64,000 bases of DNA from Prevotella sp. (GCA_017458125.1 JAFTGB010000002.1:1-64000); one strand, 5' to 3'; counted from the stretch's first letter, positions 15,657-23,981 are shown. Numbers and translations are program-made. Notes: a model not told the origin generated them from the letters alone.

Positions 15657-17011
15657 TTCATGCGTGAAAGTCTTGCTAAGAACATCAGGCCGCGGAAGGT
15701 CAGTTCGATGGCCATGGCCGTCCAAACGCCAGGCAGACCGTAGGTTGTGGCCAGCAGGGCGGCCAGCGTCAGGCGTACGCCCCACATGGAGAGCAGACTC
15801 ATGATGGCAGGTTTCAGGGTGTCGCCGGCACCTATGAAGACACCGTTGCAGACGATGGCGGCGGCGAACATGGGTTCGGCAAAGGCCTCGATGCGCAGAC
15901 ATTCGGCACCCAGGCTGATGATGTCGCCGACGGGCGTCAGCACCGACATCAGTTCCGGGGCAAACACAAACATCAGCACGCCCATCAGCGTCATCACGCC
16001 GATGCCTAAGCCCGTCGACATGTAGGCAAAGGAGCGCGTCAGCTTCCGCTGACCGGCGCCAAAACTCTGTCCCACCAGTGTCGTGGCGGCCTCGGCAATG
16101 CCGTAGCCGGGCATGTAGCACAGGCTCTCCACCGTGATGGCTAACGAGTGGGCGGCAATAGCTATGGTGCCTAACGGTGCTACAATCAGCGTGCTCACCA
16201 CCTGTGCCGACCCCATCAGCATGTGCTGTAGTCCCATGGGAGCCCCTATCTTGACGGCAGTGACGACGACGGGCTTCGTCGGGCGGAACGACCCCGGGCG
16301 CCCTTTCAGGTGCAGCAGGTCGGAGCGCACCACTAAGAAGTAGAACATCAGCACTGCCGTTATCAGCATGGCCAGTCCCGTGCCGATGGCCGCTCCGGCC
16401 ACCCCCATGTCTAATATATATATAAATAGGTAGTTGAACAGCACGTCCATCACGCACATCAGGATGTTGAGGGCCGAGGGCACCTTCATGTTGCCCGAAC
16501 ACTTCAGCATGGAACCCGTCAGTCCTTCCATCTGGAAGAAGATGCCGCAGCCGCAGAAGATGGCAAAATAGAGTGTGGCATCGTGCGCTATCTCTTCCGA
16601 GCCGCCTAACCAGTAGGGCAGGAAAGGACTGATGGTCAGCGCAATGGCCGTAACGGACAGTGCCCATATCAGACAGCACACCATCGACTGGCGCAGCACC
16701 GTCCGTGCCCGTTCAAAGTCGTTGGCGCCGATGGCGTGTGCCACCTGTACCGAGAAGCCTAAGTTGGCGGCCGAGGCCAGTCCGCCTAAGAGCCACCCGG
16801 TGGTCTCCACCAGTCCGATGGCAGCCGAGGCCTTGGCTCCAAGATGTCCCACCATCGACGCGTCGATGAAGAACATGACGGTGGCCGAGATTTGTGCCAG
16901 AATAGACGGGATGCTCAGGCTGACTATCAGCCTGAGCTTCTCTTTAGTGGTCATTTCCCGCCCTTCGCGGATGTGGGCCAGCAGTTCTTTACTGTTCATT
17001 TGTCCCGTCAT
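15650..17011 (-). CDS. MATE-family efflux transporter
   Basis: 453 residues from ATG 17011 (MTGQMNSKELL). A longer frame to 17059 would overlap the toxin gene; its stop codon lies 10 bp upstream of the chosen start. Twelve membrane helices in two homologous six-helix halves follow a short cytoplasmic helix. MATE landmarks are the start of TM1 (SIPSILAQISATVMFFIDASMVGHLG) and the second-half counterpart GAPMGLQHMLMGSAQVVSTL. These are Na+- or H+-coupled drug/metabolite exporters; the substrate cannot be told. It is the third gene after the YafQ-type toxin-antitoxin pair on the same strand. Confidence 0.92.
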   Translation of the reverse strand: MTGQMNSKELLAHIREGREMTTKEKLRLIVSLSIPSILAQISATVMFFIDASMVGHLGAKASAAIGLVETTGWLLGGLASAANLGFSVQVAHAIGANDFERARTVLRQSMVCCLIWALSVTAIALTISPFLPYWLGGSEEIAHDATLYFAIFCGCGIFFQMEGLTGSMLKCSGNMKVPSALNILMCVMDVLFNYLFIYILDMGVAGAAIGTGLAMLITAVLMFYFLVVRSDLLHLKGRPGSFRPTKPVVVTAVKIGAPMGLQHMLMGSAQVVSTLIVAPLGTIAIAAHSLAITVESLCYMPGYGIAEAATTLVGQSFGAGQRKLTRSFAYMSTGLGIGVMTLMGVLMFVFAPELMSVLTPVGDIISLGAECLRIEAFAEPMFAAAIVCNGVFIGAGDTLKPAIMSLLSMWGVRLTLAALLATTYGLPGVWTAMAIELTFRGLMFLARLSRMKS

Positions 17012-17021
17012 CAATGGTGTT

Positions 17022-17303
17022 TTACCAGCCAAAAATGTCAGCGTGGGTTCCCGTCTCAAGGAATAATAGCGTCAGCTCATTGTCGTGCTGCTCCCACGTC
17101 ATCAGCCAGTTGGGCTGAATATGGCATTCCCATTGCCCCTTATGGTCTCCTTTCAGAGGGTGCGGCTGGTATTGGGCTGGTAGCTTGCCTGTTGCTTTGA
17201 GCAAGTCCATCGCGTCAGTAATGAGCTTCATGTCAAGCCCGCGTTTGATGCAACGTCGGAAGTCTTTCTTGAATTGGTTCGAGATGATGACGGTGTACTC
17301 CAT
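17022..17303 (-). CDS. YafQ-family type II toxin (RelE/ParE superfamily mRNA interferase)
   Basis: 93 residues. The family pattern is clear: an N-terminal KKDFRRCIKRG helix, the central LPAQYQPHPLKGDHKGQWECHIQP segment (the YafQ HPL-G-W-G-ECH signature), the WLMTWE strand, and the C-terminal LETGTHADIF where the His aligns with the catalytic His of YafQ (HSxLF). Such toxins cleave mRNA at the ribosome. The antitoxin-like gene lies 10 bp upstream on the same strand, the usual antitoxin-first order. Confidence 0.9.
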   Translation of the reverse strand: MEYTVIISNQFKKDFRRCIKRGLDMKLITDAMDLLKATGKLPAQYQPHPLKGDHKGQWECHIQPNWLMTWEQHDNELTLLFLETGTHADIFGW

Positions 17304-17313
17304 AGCCTATAGT

Positions 17314-17541
17314 CTATAGTCCCATTTCTTTGTAGAAATCTTCCAGCGACGCGTAGGTAGTCACCCGTCCGTGCTTGACATCATCCATCGCAGCCTTGTA
17401 ATGAGCAGTCTGGGTGATGTCCTCTGTTTTTGCCGGTGTTTTCTGCACTTTCACCGATGTCACGCCTATCAGCATCTTGCAGGCCTGCTTCACTTTGGCT
17501 ACGAGGCTTTCATCTTGTACCTGTAACACGATTGTTGCCAT
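17314..17541 (-). CDS. Putative antitoxin paired with the YafQ-like toxin
   Basis: 75 residues, probably cytoplasmic. The N-terminal half forms a short hydrophobic strand/helix unit (MATIVLQVQDESLVAKVKQA). The C-terminal half is charged and likely disordered until bound (HGRVTTYASLEDFYKEMGL), typical of type II antitoxins. It is not an obvious RelB/DinJ by sequence; the assignment is from position, size and order. A TATCTTTGC -7 box at 17571-17579 drives the pair. Confidence 0.75.
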   Translation of the reverse strand: MATIVLQVQDESLVAKVKQACKMLIGVTSVKVQKTPAKTEDITQTAHYKAAMDDVKHGRVTTYASLEDFYKEMGL

Positions 17542-17570
17542 ATCTTTCCTTGTTTATACGTTTTCCTTTT

Positions 17571-17579
17571 GCAAAGATA
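17571..17579 (-). promoter_or_regulatory. -7 element of the toxin-antitoxin operon
   Basis: TATCTTTGC on the minus strand, 29 bp upstream of the antitoxin ATG. Spacing to a -33 box is not good, as often seen for autoregulated promoters. Confidence 0.5.
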
Positions 17580-17627
17580 CGAATGTTTTCGCAAAGTAGC
17601 AAGGATTTCATGGGAATTGTGCCCATT

Positions 17628-19817
17628 TCACTCTGCCTCCAGCAGCAGCACGCGGCTGGACCAGTCGCTCTTCTTCGACCACTCGGGCTCGTTGCGGTAG
17701 GGCATCTCCAGTCCGTGCTTCATGAGGTAGGCACCGCTGAACGACTGGCCCTCGCAGTCCAAGGGCTTCAGGTCGATGCGGTTCAGCTCGTGCACCTTAT
17801 ACATGCGGGTGGGGTTGAGGCCTGCCATTTTTACGCGGGGCAGGTGCTCGTTCTGGAACGACTCCGTCTTCCACCAGTACCAGACAGCTTTCTGCTGCTG
17901 GTCGTCGACGTACATCAGCGAGGCCAGGCCTTTCTTGTCGTAGGGCGAAACGAGGCGATAGATGTTGCCAAACTGCACGATGGGGCGTATCTGCTTGTAC
18001 TCGGCGATGGCCTTCCGGCAGAGTTCCTTCTCGTCGTCGGTCATGTTTTTGGGCTGTATCTCCATGCCTAAGCGCCCGCTCATGGCCACGTCGATGCGGT
18101 ACTTCAGCGCCGTGGTGCGGAACACGGTGTGGTTGGGTGTTGCCGAGATGTGGCTGGCCATGGCAATAGCAGGGAAGAAGTAGCTGGTTCCCCACTGCAT
18201 GTAGATGCGTTGCAGGGCGTCGGTGTTGTCAGAGACCCAGAACTCGTCGAACCACGGCAGCACGCCCCAGTTGGCACGTCCGCCACCCGATGCGCAGGCC
18301 TGTATGGTCAGGTCGGGATACTTTTCGCGGATGCGCTGGCATGTCTTCTCGAAGCCCCGGTGATACTCGATGTAGAGGTGGCTCTGGTTGTTCATGGTCA
18401 GGTACTGCGAGCCGTGGTTCAGTATAGGCATGTTGGCGTCCCATTTGATGTAGTCTATCTCCGGGTACTTCGTCATGAGGTTGTCCACCACGCCGAACAC
18501 GAAGTCCTGTACCTTGGGGTTGCTCAGGTCGAGCACCACCTGCGTGCCGCCGCGGCCTAAGACGGCGTCGCGCTTCGGGGCCTTGACTATCCACTCGGGG
18601 TGCTGCTCGTACAGTTCTGAGGTGGTGTTGGCCATCTCGGGCTCTATCCAGATGCCGAACTTCACGCCCCGCTTCTTGGCGTCGCGCAGCAGTCCCTCTA
18701 TGCCTTCGGGCAGCTTTTGCCTGTCGACCACCCAGTCGCCCAGCGAGGAGTTGTCGGTCTTGCGCGGGTACTTGTCGCCGAACCATCCGTCGTCCATGAC
18801 GAAGAGCTCGCCGCCCATCGAGGCAATGTCGGCCATCATCTGGTCCATGCCCTGCTGGTTGATGTCGAAGTACACGCCCTCCCACGAGTTGAGCAGTATC
18901 TTGCGCTCGCGGTCGCCGTGCATCAGCCGGTACTTGCGGCCCCATTTGTGGAAGTTTCTGGATGCGCCGCTCAGTCCCTGCTCCGAGTAGGTCAGCGCCA
19001 GTGCAGGCGTGCGGAATGTCTCGCCGCGCTTCAGGTGGTAGGCAGAGTTGTCCTCGTTGATGCCGGCAAAGAAGTAGTGGTAGTCGGTGTCGTCGGTCAC
19101 CACCTTCAGCCGGTAGTTGCCCGAGTAGCAGATGGCTGCTCCGATGACGGCGCCGGCGTTCTCCTGTCCTTTGCCGTCGAGCGAGAACATCACCTCGCCG
19201 TGGTCGGTGTGTGCGTTGCGCGTGCCGTCTTTGTTGACGATGACCTTCTGGCCCGGCGTCAGCGGTTCTTCACACAGCCGTCCCTCGTTGGCCCACGAGC
19301 CGTAGAGGTGGCTCAGCCACACGTTGCCGCGGCGTATGGGCAGCATGGCCGAGGCAAAGGCGGTCAGCGTCACCGGCTGCTTCTCGCCGTTGGTGATTTC
19401 CGTCCAGGCCTCTATCATGTCCGTCTCGGCGTAGGTCTTGTAGCACAGGTTGACGTGCAGCGGGTACACCGTGTCCTTGAGTCTGACGACGGTGACGTCA
19501 CCCTTCTGCTCCACACCCTCGGCCACGAGGGCTGTCGACAGGTTGCCGTCGCCGTGGGTGACGGCCAGCGCGGCCTCGGCGGGCGTGTTCATGCCGTAGG
19601 CGGGATAGGCGTCCATGCGCCCGAAGGCTGCGGGTGCTTTCAGCGTGCTCAGCTCCTGTGCGCTGAGTTTTGCGCCGTAGTAGACGTACTTGGGCTGTTG
19701 TCCTTTGGTTACTTCCAGTACCAGTGCGGTGTTCTTGGTCAGCACCGTCACCTGTTCGGCCCATGCCGTCATGGCAGTCAGGCAGAGGGCCATTGCAATG
19801 GTTAGTCTTTGTTTCAT
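17628..19817 (-). CDS. GH36 alpha-galactosidase, secreted
   Basis: 729 residues with a cleavable signal peptide (MKQRLTIAMALCLTAMTAWA), so periplasmic or exported. An N-terminal beta-sandwich domain (about 25-300), a (beta/alpha)8 catalytic barrel (about 310-640) and a C-terminal beta-domain. GH36 landmarks: MDDGWFGDKYPRKTDN (substrate-binding Asp and Trp), GIWIEPEM, the catalytic nucleophile Asp in YIKWDANMP, the CASGGGRANWG loop and the acid/base Asp in WVSDNTDALQR. It removes terminal alpha-1,6-galactose from melibiose, raffinose or galactomannan side chains. No SusCD or other CAZyme is adjacent. Preceded by a TACCTTTGG -7 box and, further up, by the 22-bp array. Confidence 0.93.
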   Translation of the reverse strand: MKQRLTIAMALCLTAMTAWAEQVTVLTKNTALVLEVTKGQQPKYVYYGAKLSAQELSTLKAPAAFGRMDAYPAYGMNTPAEAALAVTHGDGNLSTALVAEGVEQKGDVTVVRLKDTVYPLHVNLCYKTYAETDMIEAWTEITNGEKQPVTLTAFASAMLPIRRGNVWLSHLYGSWANEGRLCEEPLTPGQKVIVNKDGTRNAHTDHGEVMFSLDGKGQENAGAVIGAAICYSGNYRLKVVTDDTDYHYFFAGINEDNSAYHLKRGETFRTPALALTYSEQGLSGASRNFHKWGRKYRLMHGDRERKILLNSWEGVYFDINQQGMDQMMADIASMGGELFVMDDGWFGDKYPRKTDNSSLGDWVVDRQKLPEGIEGLLRDAKKRGVKFGIWIEPEMANTTSELYEQHPEWIVKAPKRDAVLGRGGTQVVLDLSNPKVQDFVFGVVDNLMTKYPEIDYIKWDANMPILNHGSQYLTMNNQSHLYIEYHRGFEKTCQRIREKYPDLTIQACASGGGRANWGVLPWFDEFWVSDNTDALQRIYMQWGTSYFFPAIAMASHISATPNHTVFRTTALKYRIDVAMSGRLGMEIQPKNMTDDEKELCRKAIAEYKQIRPIVQFGNIYRLVSPYDKKGLASLMYVDDQQQKAVWYWWKTESFQNEHLPRVKMAGLNPTRMYKVHELNRIDLKPLDCEGQSFSGAYLMKHGLEMPYRNEPEWSKKSDWSSRVLLLEAE

Positions 19818-19865
19818 ATCTCAGAATAAGATTAGGTTTAGTCAGTCTTTTCATTGATTTAGGCT

Positions 19866-19874
19866 CCAAAGGTA
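19866..19874 (-). promoter_or_regulatory. -7 element of the alpha-galactosidase gene
   Basis: TACCTTTGG on the minus strand, 48 bp upstream of ATG 19817. The periodic array begins about 70 bp further upstream. Confidence 0.5.
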
Positions 19875-19944
19875 CAAAATCCCTCGGAATTTTGTAATCT
19901 TTTTGCCATTGTTTTAGGATTGTTTAGGAGTCCGACAACCTTGT

Positions 19945-20180
19945 CAAACGGTGGTCGCTGTTATGTCAAATGGTGCTGGCAGACTTGACAAACAGCGCCA
20001 GGGCTGTTGCAATTTAAATTAAATTGGTGAGCAATTTAAATTAAATTGGTGAGCAAATTAAATTAAATTGCTGTGCAAATTAAATTAAATTGCAATGCCG
20101 TCGCTGATGAATGGCAAGGCTGCGCGCCCTTTCTGGCAAGGCTGCGCGCCATGATTGACAAGGCTGCGGGGCTAAATCAG
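19945..20180. repeat. 22-bp periodic array, locus 1
   Basis: Eleven units, each starting at a CAA anchor, at 19945, 19967, 19989, 20010, 20032, 20054, 20076, 20093, 20115, 20137 and 20159. The spacings are 22, 22, 21, 22, 22, 22, 17, 22, 22, 22. Units 4-7 are AT-only cores (CAATTTAAATTAAATTG or CAAATTAAATTAAATTG) separated by 5-nt linkers such as GTGAG; the others are GC-rich, and the junctions often read TTGACAA or TGGCAA. The last unit overlaps the azlD stop codon. The 354-bp gap between azlD and the alpha-galactosidase gene holds this array and the promoter only. The same plan recurs at 37639-37874. Confidence 0.9.
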
Positions 20181-20471
20181 CAGGTAGGCGATGACACAGC
20201 AGATGACGGCCACGGGGAACAGACCCAGACGGAACCAGGCGGCAACGATGCCGACAAGCAGGGCGACGATGCCGGGCAGTGGCGTCGGCGTGGCCAGCAC
20301 CATGTCCGGGAAGGTCATCACGGCCAGCGTGACATAAGGGACGTAGTAGAGAAAGCTGCGCACGAAGCGGTTCTTGATGGGGCCGTGTATCAGCACCATG
20401 GGCAGCACGCGGATAAGGTTGGTGACCAGAATGGCGATGAGGATGTAGAGGAAGATGCTATGCTGGTTCAT
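20172..20471 (-). CDS. azlD: AzlD-family branched-chain amino acid exporter subunit
   Basis: 99 residues, four membrane helices, the normal AzlD size. It retains the conserved LIRVLPMVLIHGPIKNRF region after the first helix (RxLP in the family) and VTLAVMTFPDMVL. AzlD/YgaH works with AzlC as a two-component exporter of branched-chain amino acids and analogues. It overlaps azlC by 14 bp, so they are translationally coupled. The stop codon lies inside the last unit of the 22-bp array. Confidence 0.87.
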   Translation of the reverse strand: MNQHSIFLYILIAILVTNLIRVLPMVLIHGPIKNRFVRSFLYYVPYVTLAVMTFPDMVLATPTPLPGIVALLVGIVAAWFRLGLFPVAVICCVIAYLLI

Positions 20472-21177
20472 CCGTTTCAGGGTTTATGGGTTTGAGCCAG
20501 GCTACAACGGCAGCGATGACGATGGTGAGCACAACGGTACGCGTGCCGCTGCTCCACGTCCCCACGACGGGAGCCATGACGCTCAGGCCGCTGAGCAGGA
20601 AGCTGGCCGCAAGGGCATAGAGCACGTTGCGGTCGTCGCGGGCGGGGGGAATGATGATGGCCAGGAACATGCCGTAGAGTGACATGCTCAGCGCGGTGAC
20701 GATGTTGGCAGGCAGCAGACTGCCGGCCGTAATGCCTATGGCACAGCCTGAGGCCCAGAAGAGCGTGGAAATGAGTGCCGCCGAGTAGGTGTAGGCGGGC
20801 GGGGTATAGCCCGGATGAGCAATGGAGACGCCAAACACCTCGTCGGTGATGCAGCAGGCCATCAGCAGCCGGTGAGGCCACGACGTGCCGGGGGCTATCT
20901 TCTGCGAGAGGGCGGCGCTCATCAGCATGTAGCGCAGGTTGGCCACCATGCACATGGCCACGACCTCGGCGTAGGCGGCCTGGGCTGCTACCAGCGTGTA
21001 GACGCCGTACTCGCCGGCAGAGGCGCGGACAAAGAAACTGCTCAGGAAGCCCATTGGGGCCGTCAGCCCCGCCTTCGCGGCGATGATGCCTAACGAGAAA
21101 GCCACGGCGAAATAGCCCAAAGCTATGGGAAATCCGATGTGCAGCCCATGGATGATGTCGGTGCTTCTTGTTTTCAC
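20458..21177 (-). CDS. azlC: AzlC-family amino acid exporter, large subunit
   Basis: 239 residues with 6-7 membrane helices. AzlC landmarks: GLHIGFPIALGYFAVAFSLGI at the N-terminus, GLTAPMGFLSSFFVRASAGEY and the LRYMLMSAALSQKIAPG motif after the third helix, then CCITDEVFGVS. The start codon is GTG (21177). The partner AzlD follows with overlap. Regulator and amino acid substrate cannot be inferred; no Lrp/AsnC gene is adjacent. Confidence 0.9.
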   Translation of the reverse strand: MKTRSTDIIHGLHIGFPIALGYFAVAFSLGIIAAKAGLTAPMGFLSSFFVRASAGEYGVYTLVAAQAAYAEVVAMCMVANLRYMLMSAALSQKIAPGTSWPHRLLMACCITDEVFGVSIAHPGYTPPAYTYSAALISTLFWASGCAIGITAGSLLPANIVTALSMSLYGMFLAIIIPPARDDRNVLYALAASFLLSGLSVMAPVVGTWSSGTRTVVLTIVIAAVVAWLKPINPETDEPA

Positions 21178-21265
21178 GACGTGCAGTTTCTTTGACTTAT
21201 GTTGTAACGACTGGCAGTAAGGTACGAAAGAAGGGAACCTGAAGGGTCCCCTTTTACCGTTTCTG

Positions 21266-21353
21266 CGGAGAGAACAGGATTCGAACCTGCGAACCGGTTT
21301 TGCCGGTTACACGCTTTCCAGGCGTGCCTCTTCAACCACTCGAGCACCTCTCC
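21266..21353 (-). tRNA. tRNA-Ser (anticodon GGA)
   Basis: 88 nt on the minus strand. The acceptor stem GGAGAGG pairs with TCTCTCC (one G-U pair). The anticodon stem-loop CACGCC-TGGAAA-GCGTG has anticodon GGA. A long variable arm (ACCGGCAAAACCGGT) identifies it as serine type. The T loop GGTTCGAATCC is standard. The discriminator is G and CCA is not fully encoded. It reads UCC/UCU codons. Its own TACCTTTGC promoter box lies 26 bp upstream. Confidence 0.96.
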
Positions 21354-21378
21354 TTGCGTGCTTTGCAGCTAAGCGGAT

Positions 21379-21387
21379 GCAAAGGTA
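21379..21387 (-). promoter_or_regulatory. -7 element of tRNA-Ser
   Basis: TACCTTTGC on the minus strand, 25 bp before the mature tRNA 5' end. Confidence 0.6.
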
Positions 21388-21399
21388 CTATTTTTAGTC

Positions 21400-21427
21400 G
21401 AGAGTTGAGCGTTGAGCGTTGAGCGTT
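21400..21427. repeat. Heptamer array downstream of tatD
   Basis: GAGAGTT GAGCGTT GAGCGTT GAGCGTT in exact 7-bp phase, between the tatD stop codon and the tRNA-Ser promoter. Confidence 0.75.
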
Positions 21428-21446
21428 TTTCCTGTTTTAACAATCT

Positions 21447-22262
21447 TTATCTTTTGGGCATGCCAAAGACCCTTGCCACGTTTTCGTTGGTCTGAAGGCA
21501 GACTTCTGCCTCACTAACTCCGTAAGCGGCGGCCAGCCGGCTGATGACATGGCGGATGTAGGCAGACTCGTTGCGCTGGCCCCGGCAGGGGACGGGAGCC
21601 ATGTAAGGGGCGTCGGTCTCCAAGACAATGCGTTCCAGCGGGACGCAGGCGGGCAGGACTTCAGGCAGGTGGCTCTTCTTGAACGTCAGTACACCGCCTA
21701 TGCCCAGCACAAACTGTGGGAAGTCCAGCAGCTGCCGTGCCTCCTGTTCGTTGCCGGTAAAGCAGTGGAACACACCGCCGGGCAGGTCGTGCGCGTACCT
21801 TTTTAATATATTGACCAGCTCGTTCTGTGCCTTGCGGCAGTGTATCATCAGGGGCAGGCGGGTTTCTGCTGACCACTGGACTTGCCGCTCAAAAGCCAGC
21901 AACTGCTGCTGTTCGTACTCACGGCTCCAGTAGAAATCAAGCCCTACCTCGCCGATGGCGAGGAGGGGGGCGGTGAGTGGTGAGGGGTGAGTGGTGAGGG
22001 TATGGTCAATGCACTGCCTGATGGCAGACAGCTGGTCGCACCAGTCAGGACGCACCTCTTCGGGGTGCAGGCCCAGCATGGGGTAGCAGAATGCGGGATA
22101 TTGTGCGCAGGTGCTGAGGACGCTATGGCACGTCTTCAGGTCGATGGCTGGCAGAAAGATGGCCTGGCAGCCGGCCTCGCGGGCTCTGCTGACCACTTCG
22201 TCGCGGTCGGCATCGAACTCCTCGCCGTCCAGGTGGCAATGCGTGTCGACAAAACTCATCAT
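21447..22262 (-). CDS. tatD: TatD-family metal-dependent hydrolase (DNase)
   Basis: 271 residues, a TIM-barrel amidohydrolase-type fold with all metal motifs: FVDTHCHLDG at the N-terminus (HxH), AIGEVGLDFYW (Glu ligand), LPLMIHCRKA (His), GVFHCFTGN (His) and LETDAPYMAP (Asp) near 205. TatD proteins are 3'-5' exonucleases acting in DNA repair or degradation, not in Tat transport. Unusually, four tandem heptamers (21972-21999) encode an extra HTLTTHPSPLTAP-like insert just before the AIGEVGLD strand. Last gene of the tonB-prenyl synthetase-tatD operon (11-bp gap). Confidence 0.92.
   Translation of the reverse strand: MMSFVDTHCHLDGEEFDADRDEVVSRAREAGCQAIFLPAIDLKTCHSVLSTCAQYPAFCYPMLGLHPEEVRPDWCDQLSAIRQCIDHTLTTHPSPLTAPLLAIGEVGLDFYWSREYEQQQLLAFERQVQWSAETRLPLMIHCRKAQNELVNILKRYAHDLPGGVFHCFTGNEQEARQLLDFPQFVLGIGGVLTFKKSHLPEVLPACVPLERIVLETDAPYMAPVPCRGQRNESAYIRHVISRLAAAYGVSEAEVCLQTNENVARVFGMPKR
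21972..21999. repeat. Heptamer array inside tatD
   Basis: GGTGAGT GGTGAGG GGTGAGT GGTGAGG, four units in perfect 7-bp phase within the coding sequence. It encodes a Thr/Pro/His-rich loop insert ahead of the conserved AIGEVGLD motif. Confidence 0.8.
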
Positions 22263-22273
22263 AACTGCAGGGA

Positions 22274-23248
22274 CTATTTGTTGCGGTGCAGCATCTCGTC
22301 CATATAGGTACGCAGGGCCTGTTTGCGCTCGTCAGCCACGCTGACCTCGTCAAGCGTACGGCGGGCCAGGTCGAAGTAGTGGTTGATTTTCTGTTCGCAG
22401 AGCTGGCGGATGCCGATTTCGTCATAAAGGCGCGTCACCTCGCTGACCTTCACTTCGCGGTTGAAGGTCTTGGCACTTATCCATCGTTTCAGTTCGGCCT
22501 GCTGTTTGCTGTTGGCACGGTTTATGGCATTGATGAGCATGTAGGTCTTCTTGTTCGACGTGATGTCGCCGCCAATGGCCTTGCCGAACACCTTCGGGTC
22601 GCCATAGACGTCAAGCAGGTCGTCTTGCAGTTGGAAAGCCAGGCCCAACTGCTCGCCCACGCGGTAGAGCCGCTCTATGTCCTCTTGTGGAGCGTCGGCC
22701 AGTATGGCACCCATCTTCATGGCACAGGCCAGCAGTACGGAAGTCTTCAGACGTATCATCTCGATATACTCGTCCTCGGTCACGTCGTTGCGTGTTTCAA
22801 AGTCCATGTCGTACTCCTGGCCTTCGCCTATCTCAAGTGCTGTGACGGTGAAGAGGTCCAAAACCTGACGGAGCTTGTCTGCCGGCACCTGTGCCACACG
22901 CTGGTAAGCCAGCACGAGCATGGAGTCTCCGGAGAGTATGGCTTTGTTGGCGTCCCAGCGGCGGTGTACGGTCTCGTGTCCGCGGCGCATGTCGGCATTG
23001 TCCATCAGGTCGTCATGCAGCAGCGTGTAGTTGTGGTATGTCTCCAGACCGATGGCAGGCATGAGAATGTCCTCTGGCCGTTCGTGCCACAGGTTGTAAC
23101 TCATCAGCATGAGCACGGGCCTTATGCGCTTGCCGCCCATGGAGAGCACGTATTTCACGGGCTCATAAAGCGATGCCGGTTTGCGGTCGTACGGCAGGTT
23201 GGCCAGACAGTCGTTGATTTTCTGTAGGATTTCGTTCGATGTGTTCAT
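22274..23248 (-). CDS. Polyprenyl (farnesyl/geranylgeranyl-type) diphosphate synthase
   Basis: 324 residues, all-helical isoprenyl synthase. Both aspartate-rich Mg2+ motifs are present: LLHDDLMDNADMRRG (first) near residue 85 and FQLQDDLLDVYGD (second) near 215. The GGKRIRP motif near 35 binds isopentenyl diphosphate. Sequence alone does not fix chain length; Bacteroidota homologues are annotated as short-chain (C15/C20) synthases. Cytoplasmic; supplies quinone, carotenoid or undecaprenyl precursors. It sits 22 bp after tonB and 11 bp before tatD. ispH in the same window belongs to the same overall pathway but is not linked. Confidence 0.9.
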   Translation of the reverse strand: MNTSNEILQKINDCLANLPYDRKPASLYEPVKYVLSMGGKRIRPVLMLMSYNLWHERPEDILMPAIGLETYHNYTLLHDDLMDNADMRRGHETVHRRWDANKAILSGDSMLVLAYQRVAQVPADKLRQVLDLFTVTALEIGEGQEYDMDFETRNDVTEDEYIEMIRLKTSVLLACAMKMGAILADAPQEDIERLYRVGEQLGLAFQLQDDLLDVYGDPKVFGKAIGGDITSNKKTYMLINAINRANSKQQAELKRWISAKTFNREVKVSEVTRLYDEIGIRQLCEQKINHYFDLARRTLDEVSVADERKQALRTYMDEMLHRNK

Positions 23249-23270
23249 TATATATTGTTTTTTTATTTCT

Positions 23271-23981
23271 TTACAGTTTAAAGACGATGGGAATGCACAC
23301 CTTCGTGCGGCAGGGCTTGTCGTTCTGTATGCCGGGCTGCCAGTCGGGCATCATGCGGAGCACGCGCAGGGCTTCACGGTCGCATTCCGGCGACAGCGAC
23401 TTCGTGACCTTGATGCCGGTCACCTTGCCGTCCTTCTCGACATAGAAGACGGCAATCACCTTGCCTTGGATGTTCTTCTTGCGGGCGCTGTTAGGGTAAT
23501 GCAGGTGCTTGGTCAGCCACTTCATGAATTCAACGGCTCCACCGGGAAACTGAGGCAAGTCTTCGACAATGTGGAAGTTCAGCGGGTTGTTGGGGTCCAC
23601 GCCCATGGCGTCCAGGGCCTTGTCCTGTTCTTCTGCCAGTTCCTGCAGCAGTGTCTCGTCATCGTTGCCGTCGGTTTCACCTTCCAGCTGTTCCTCAGGG
23701 CTTTGCAGTTCCACGTCGTCGTCAACCACGCGCAGCTGTTCGGTCTTTTCCACGGTCTTCTTTTCCTCGGGCATGGCCATGGTTTCTTCGTTCGACATCG
23801 GCACCAGTTCGCTCTCGTGCGTCAGTTCGCTCAGGTCCAGTTCCTCCACAGACTCCGTGCCGGCCATGCTGTTCCACTCCAGAACGACGTACAGCAGCGA
23901 CAGCACCAGCACTAAGCCTAAGAGAAATCCTGTGGCTCTGCGCTGTTCCATGTCGGCTTTCGGTGTCTTCTTCTGTTCCAT
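23271..23981 (-). CDS. TonB-family energy transducer
   Basis: 236 residues: a short basic cytoplasmic N-terminus, one inner-membrane helix (about 18-37, GLVLVLSLLYVVLEW), a long acidic Glu/Val-rich periplasmic spacer (about 45-130) instead of the usual Pro-rich one, and a C-terminal TonB_C domain (about 155-235, with HYPNSARKKNIQGKVIAVFYV and the closing CIPIVFKL strand). Transmits proton-motive force from ExbBD to outer-membrane receptors; ExbBD are not in the window. The -7 box is only 6 nt upstream of the ATG. Confidence 0.9.
   Translation of the reverse strand: MEQKKTPKADMEQRRATGFLLGLVLVLSLLYVVLEWNSMAGTESVEELDLSELTHESELVPMSNEETMAMPEEKKTVEKTEQLRVVDDDVELQSPEEQLEGETDGNDDETLLQELAEEQDKALDAMGVDPNNPLNFHIVEDLPQFPGGAVEFMKWLTKHLHYPNSARKKNIQGKVIAVFYVEKDGKVTGIKVTKSLSPECDREALRVLRMMPDWQPGIQNDKPCRTKVCIPIVFKL

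Noticed and set aside
19945-20180. CRISPR-like array
   Set aside because: Units are contiguous, with no unique spacers of 30-40 bp; AT and GC units differ; there are no cas genes in the window.
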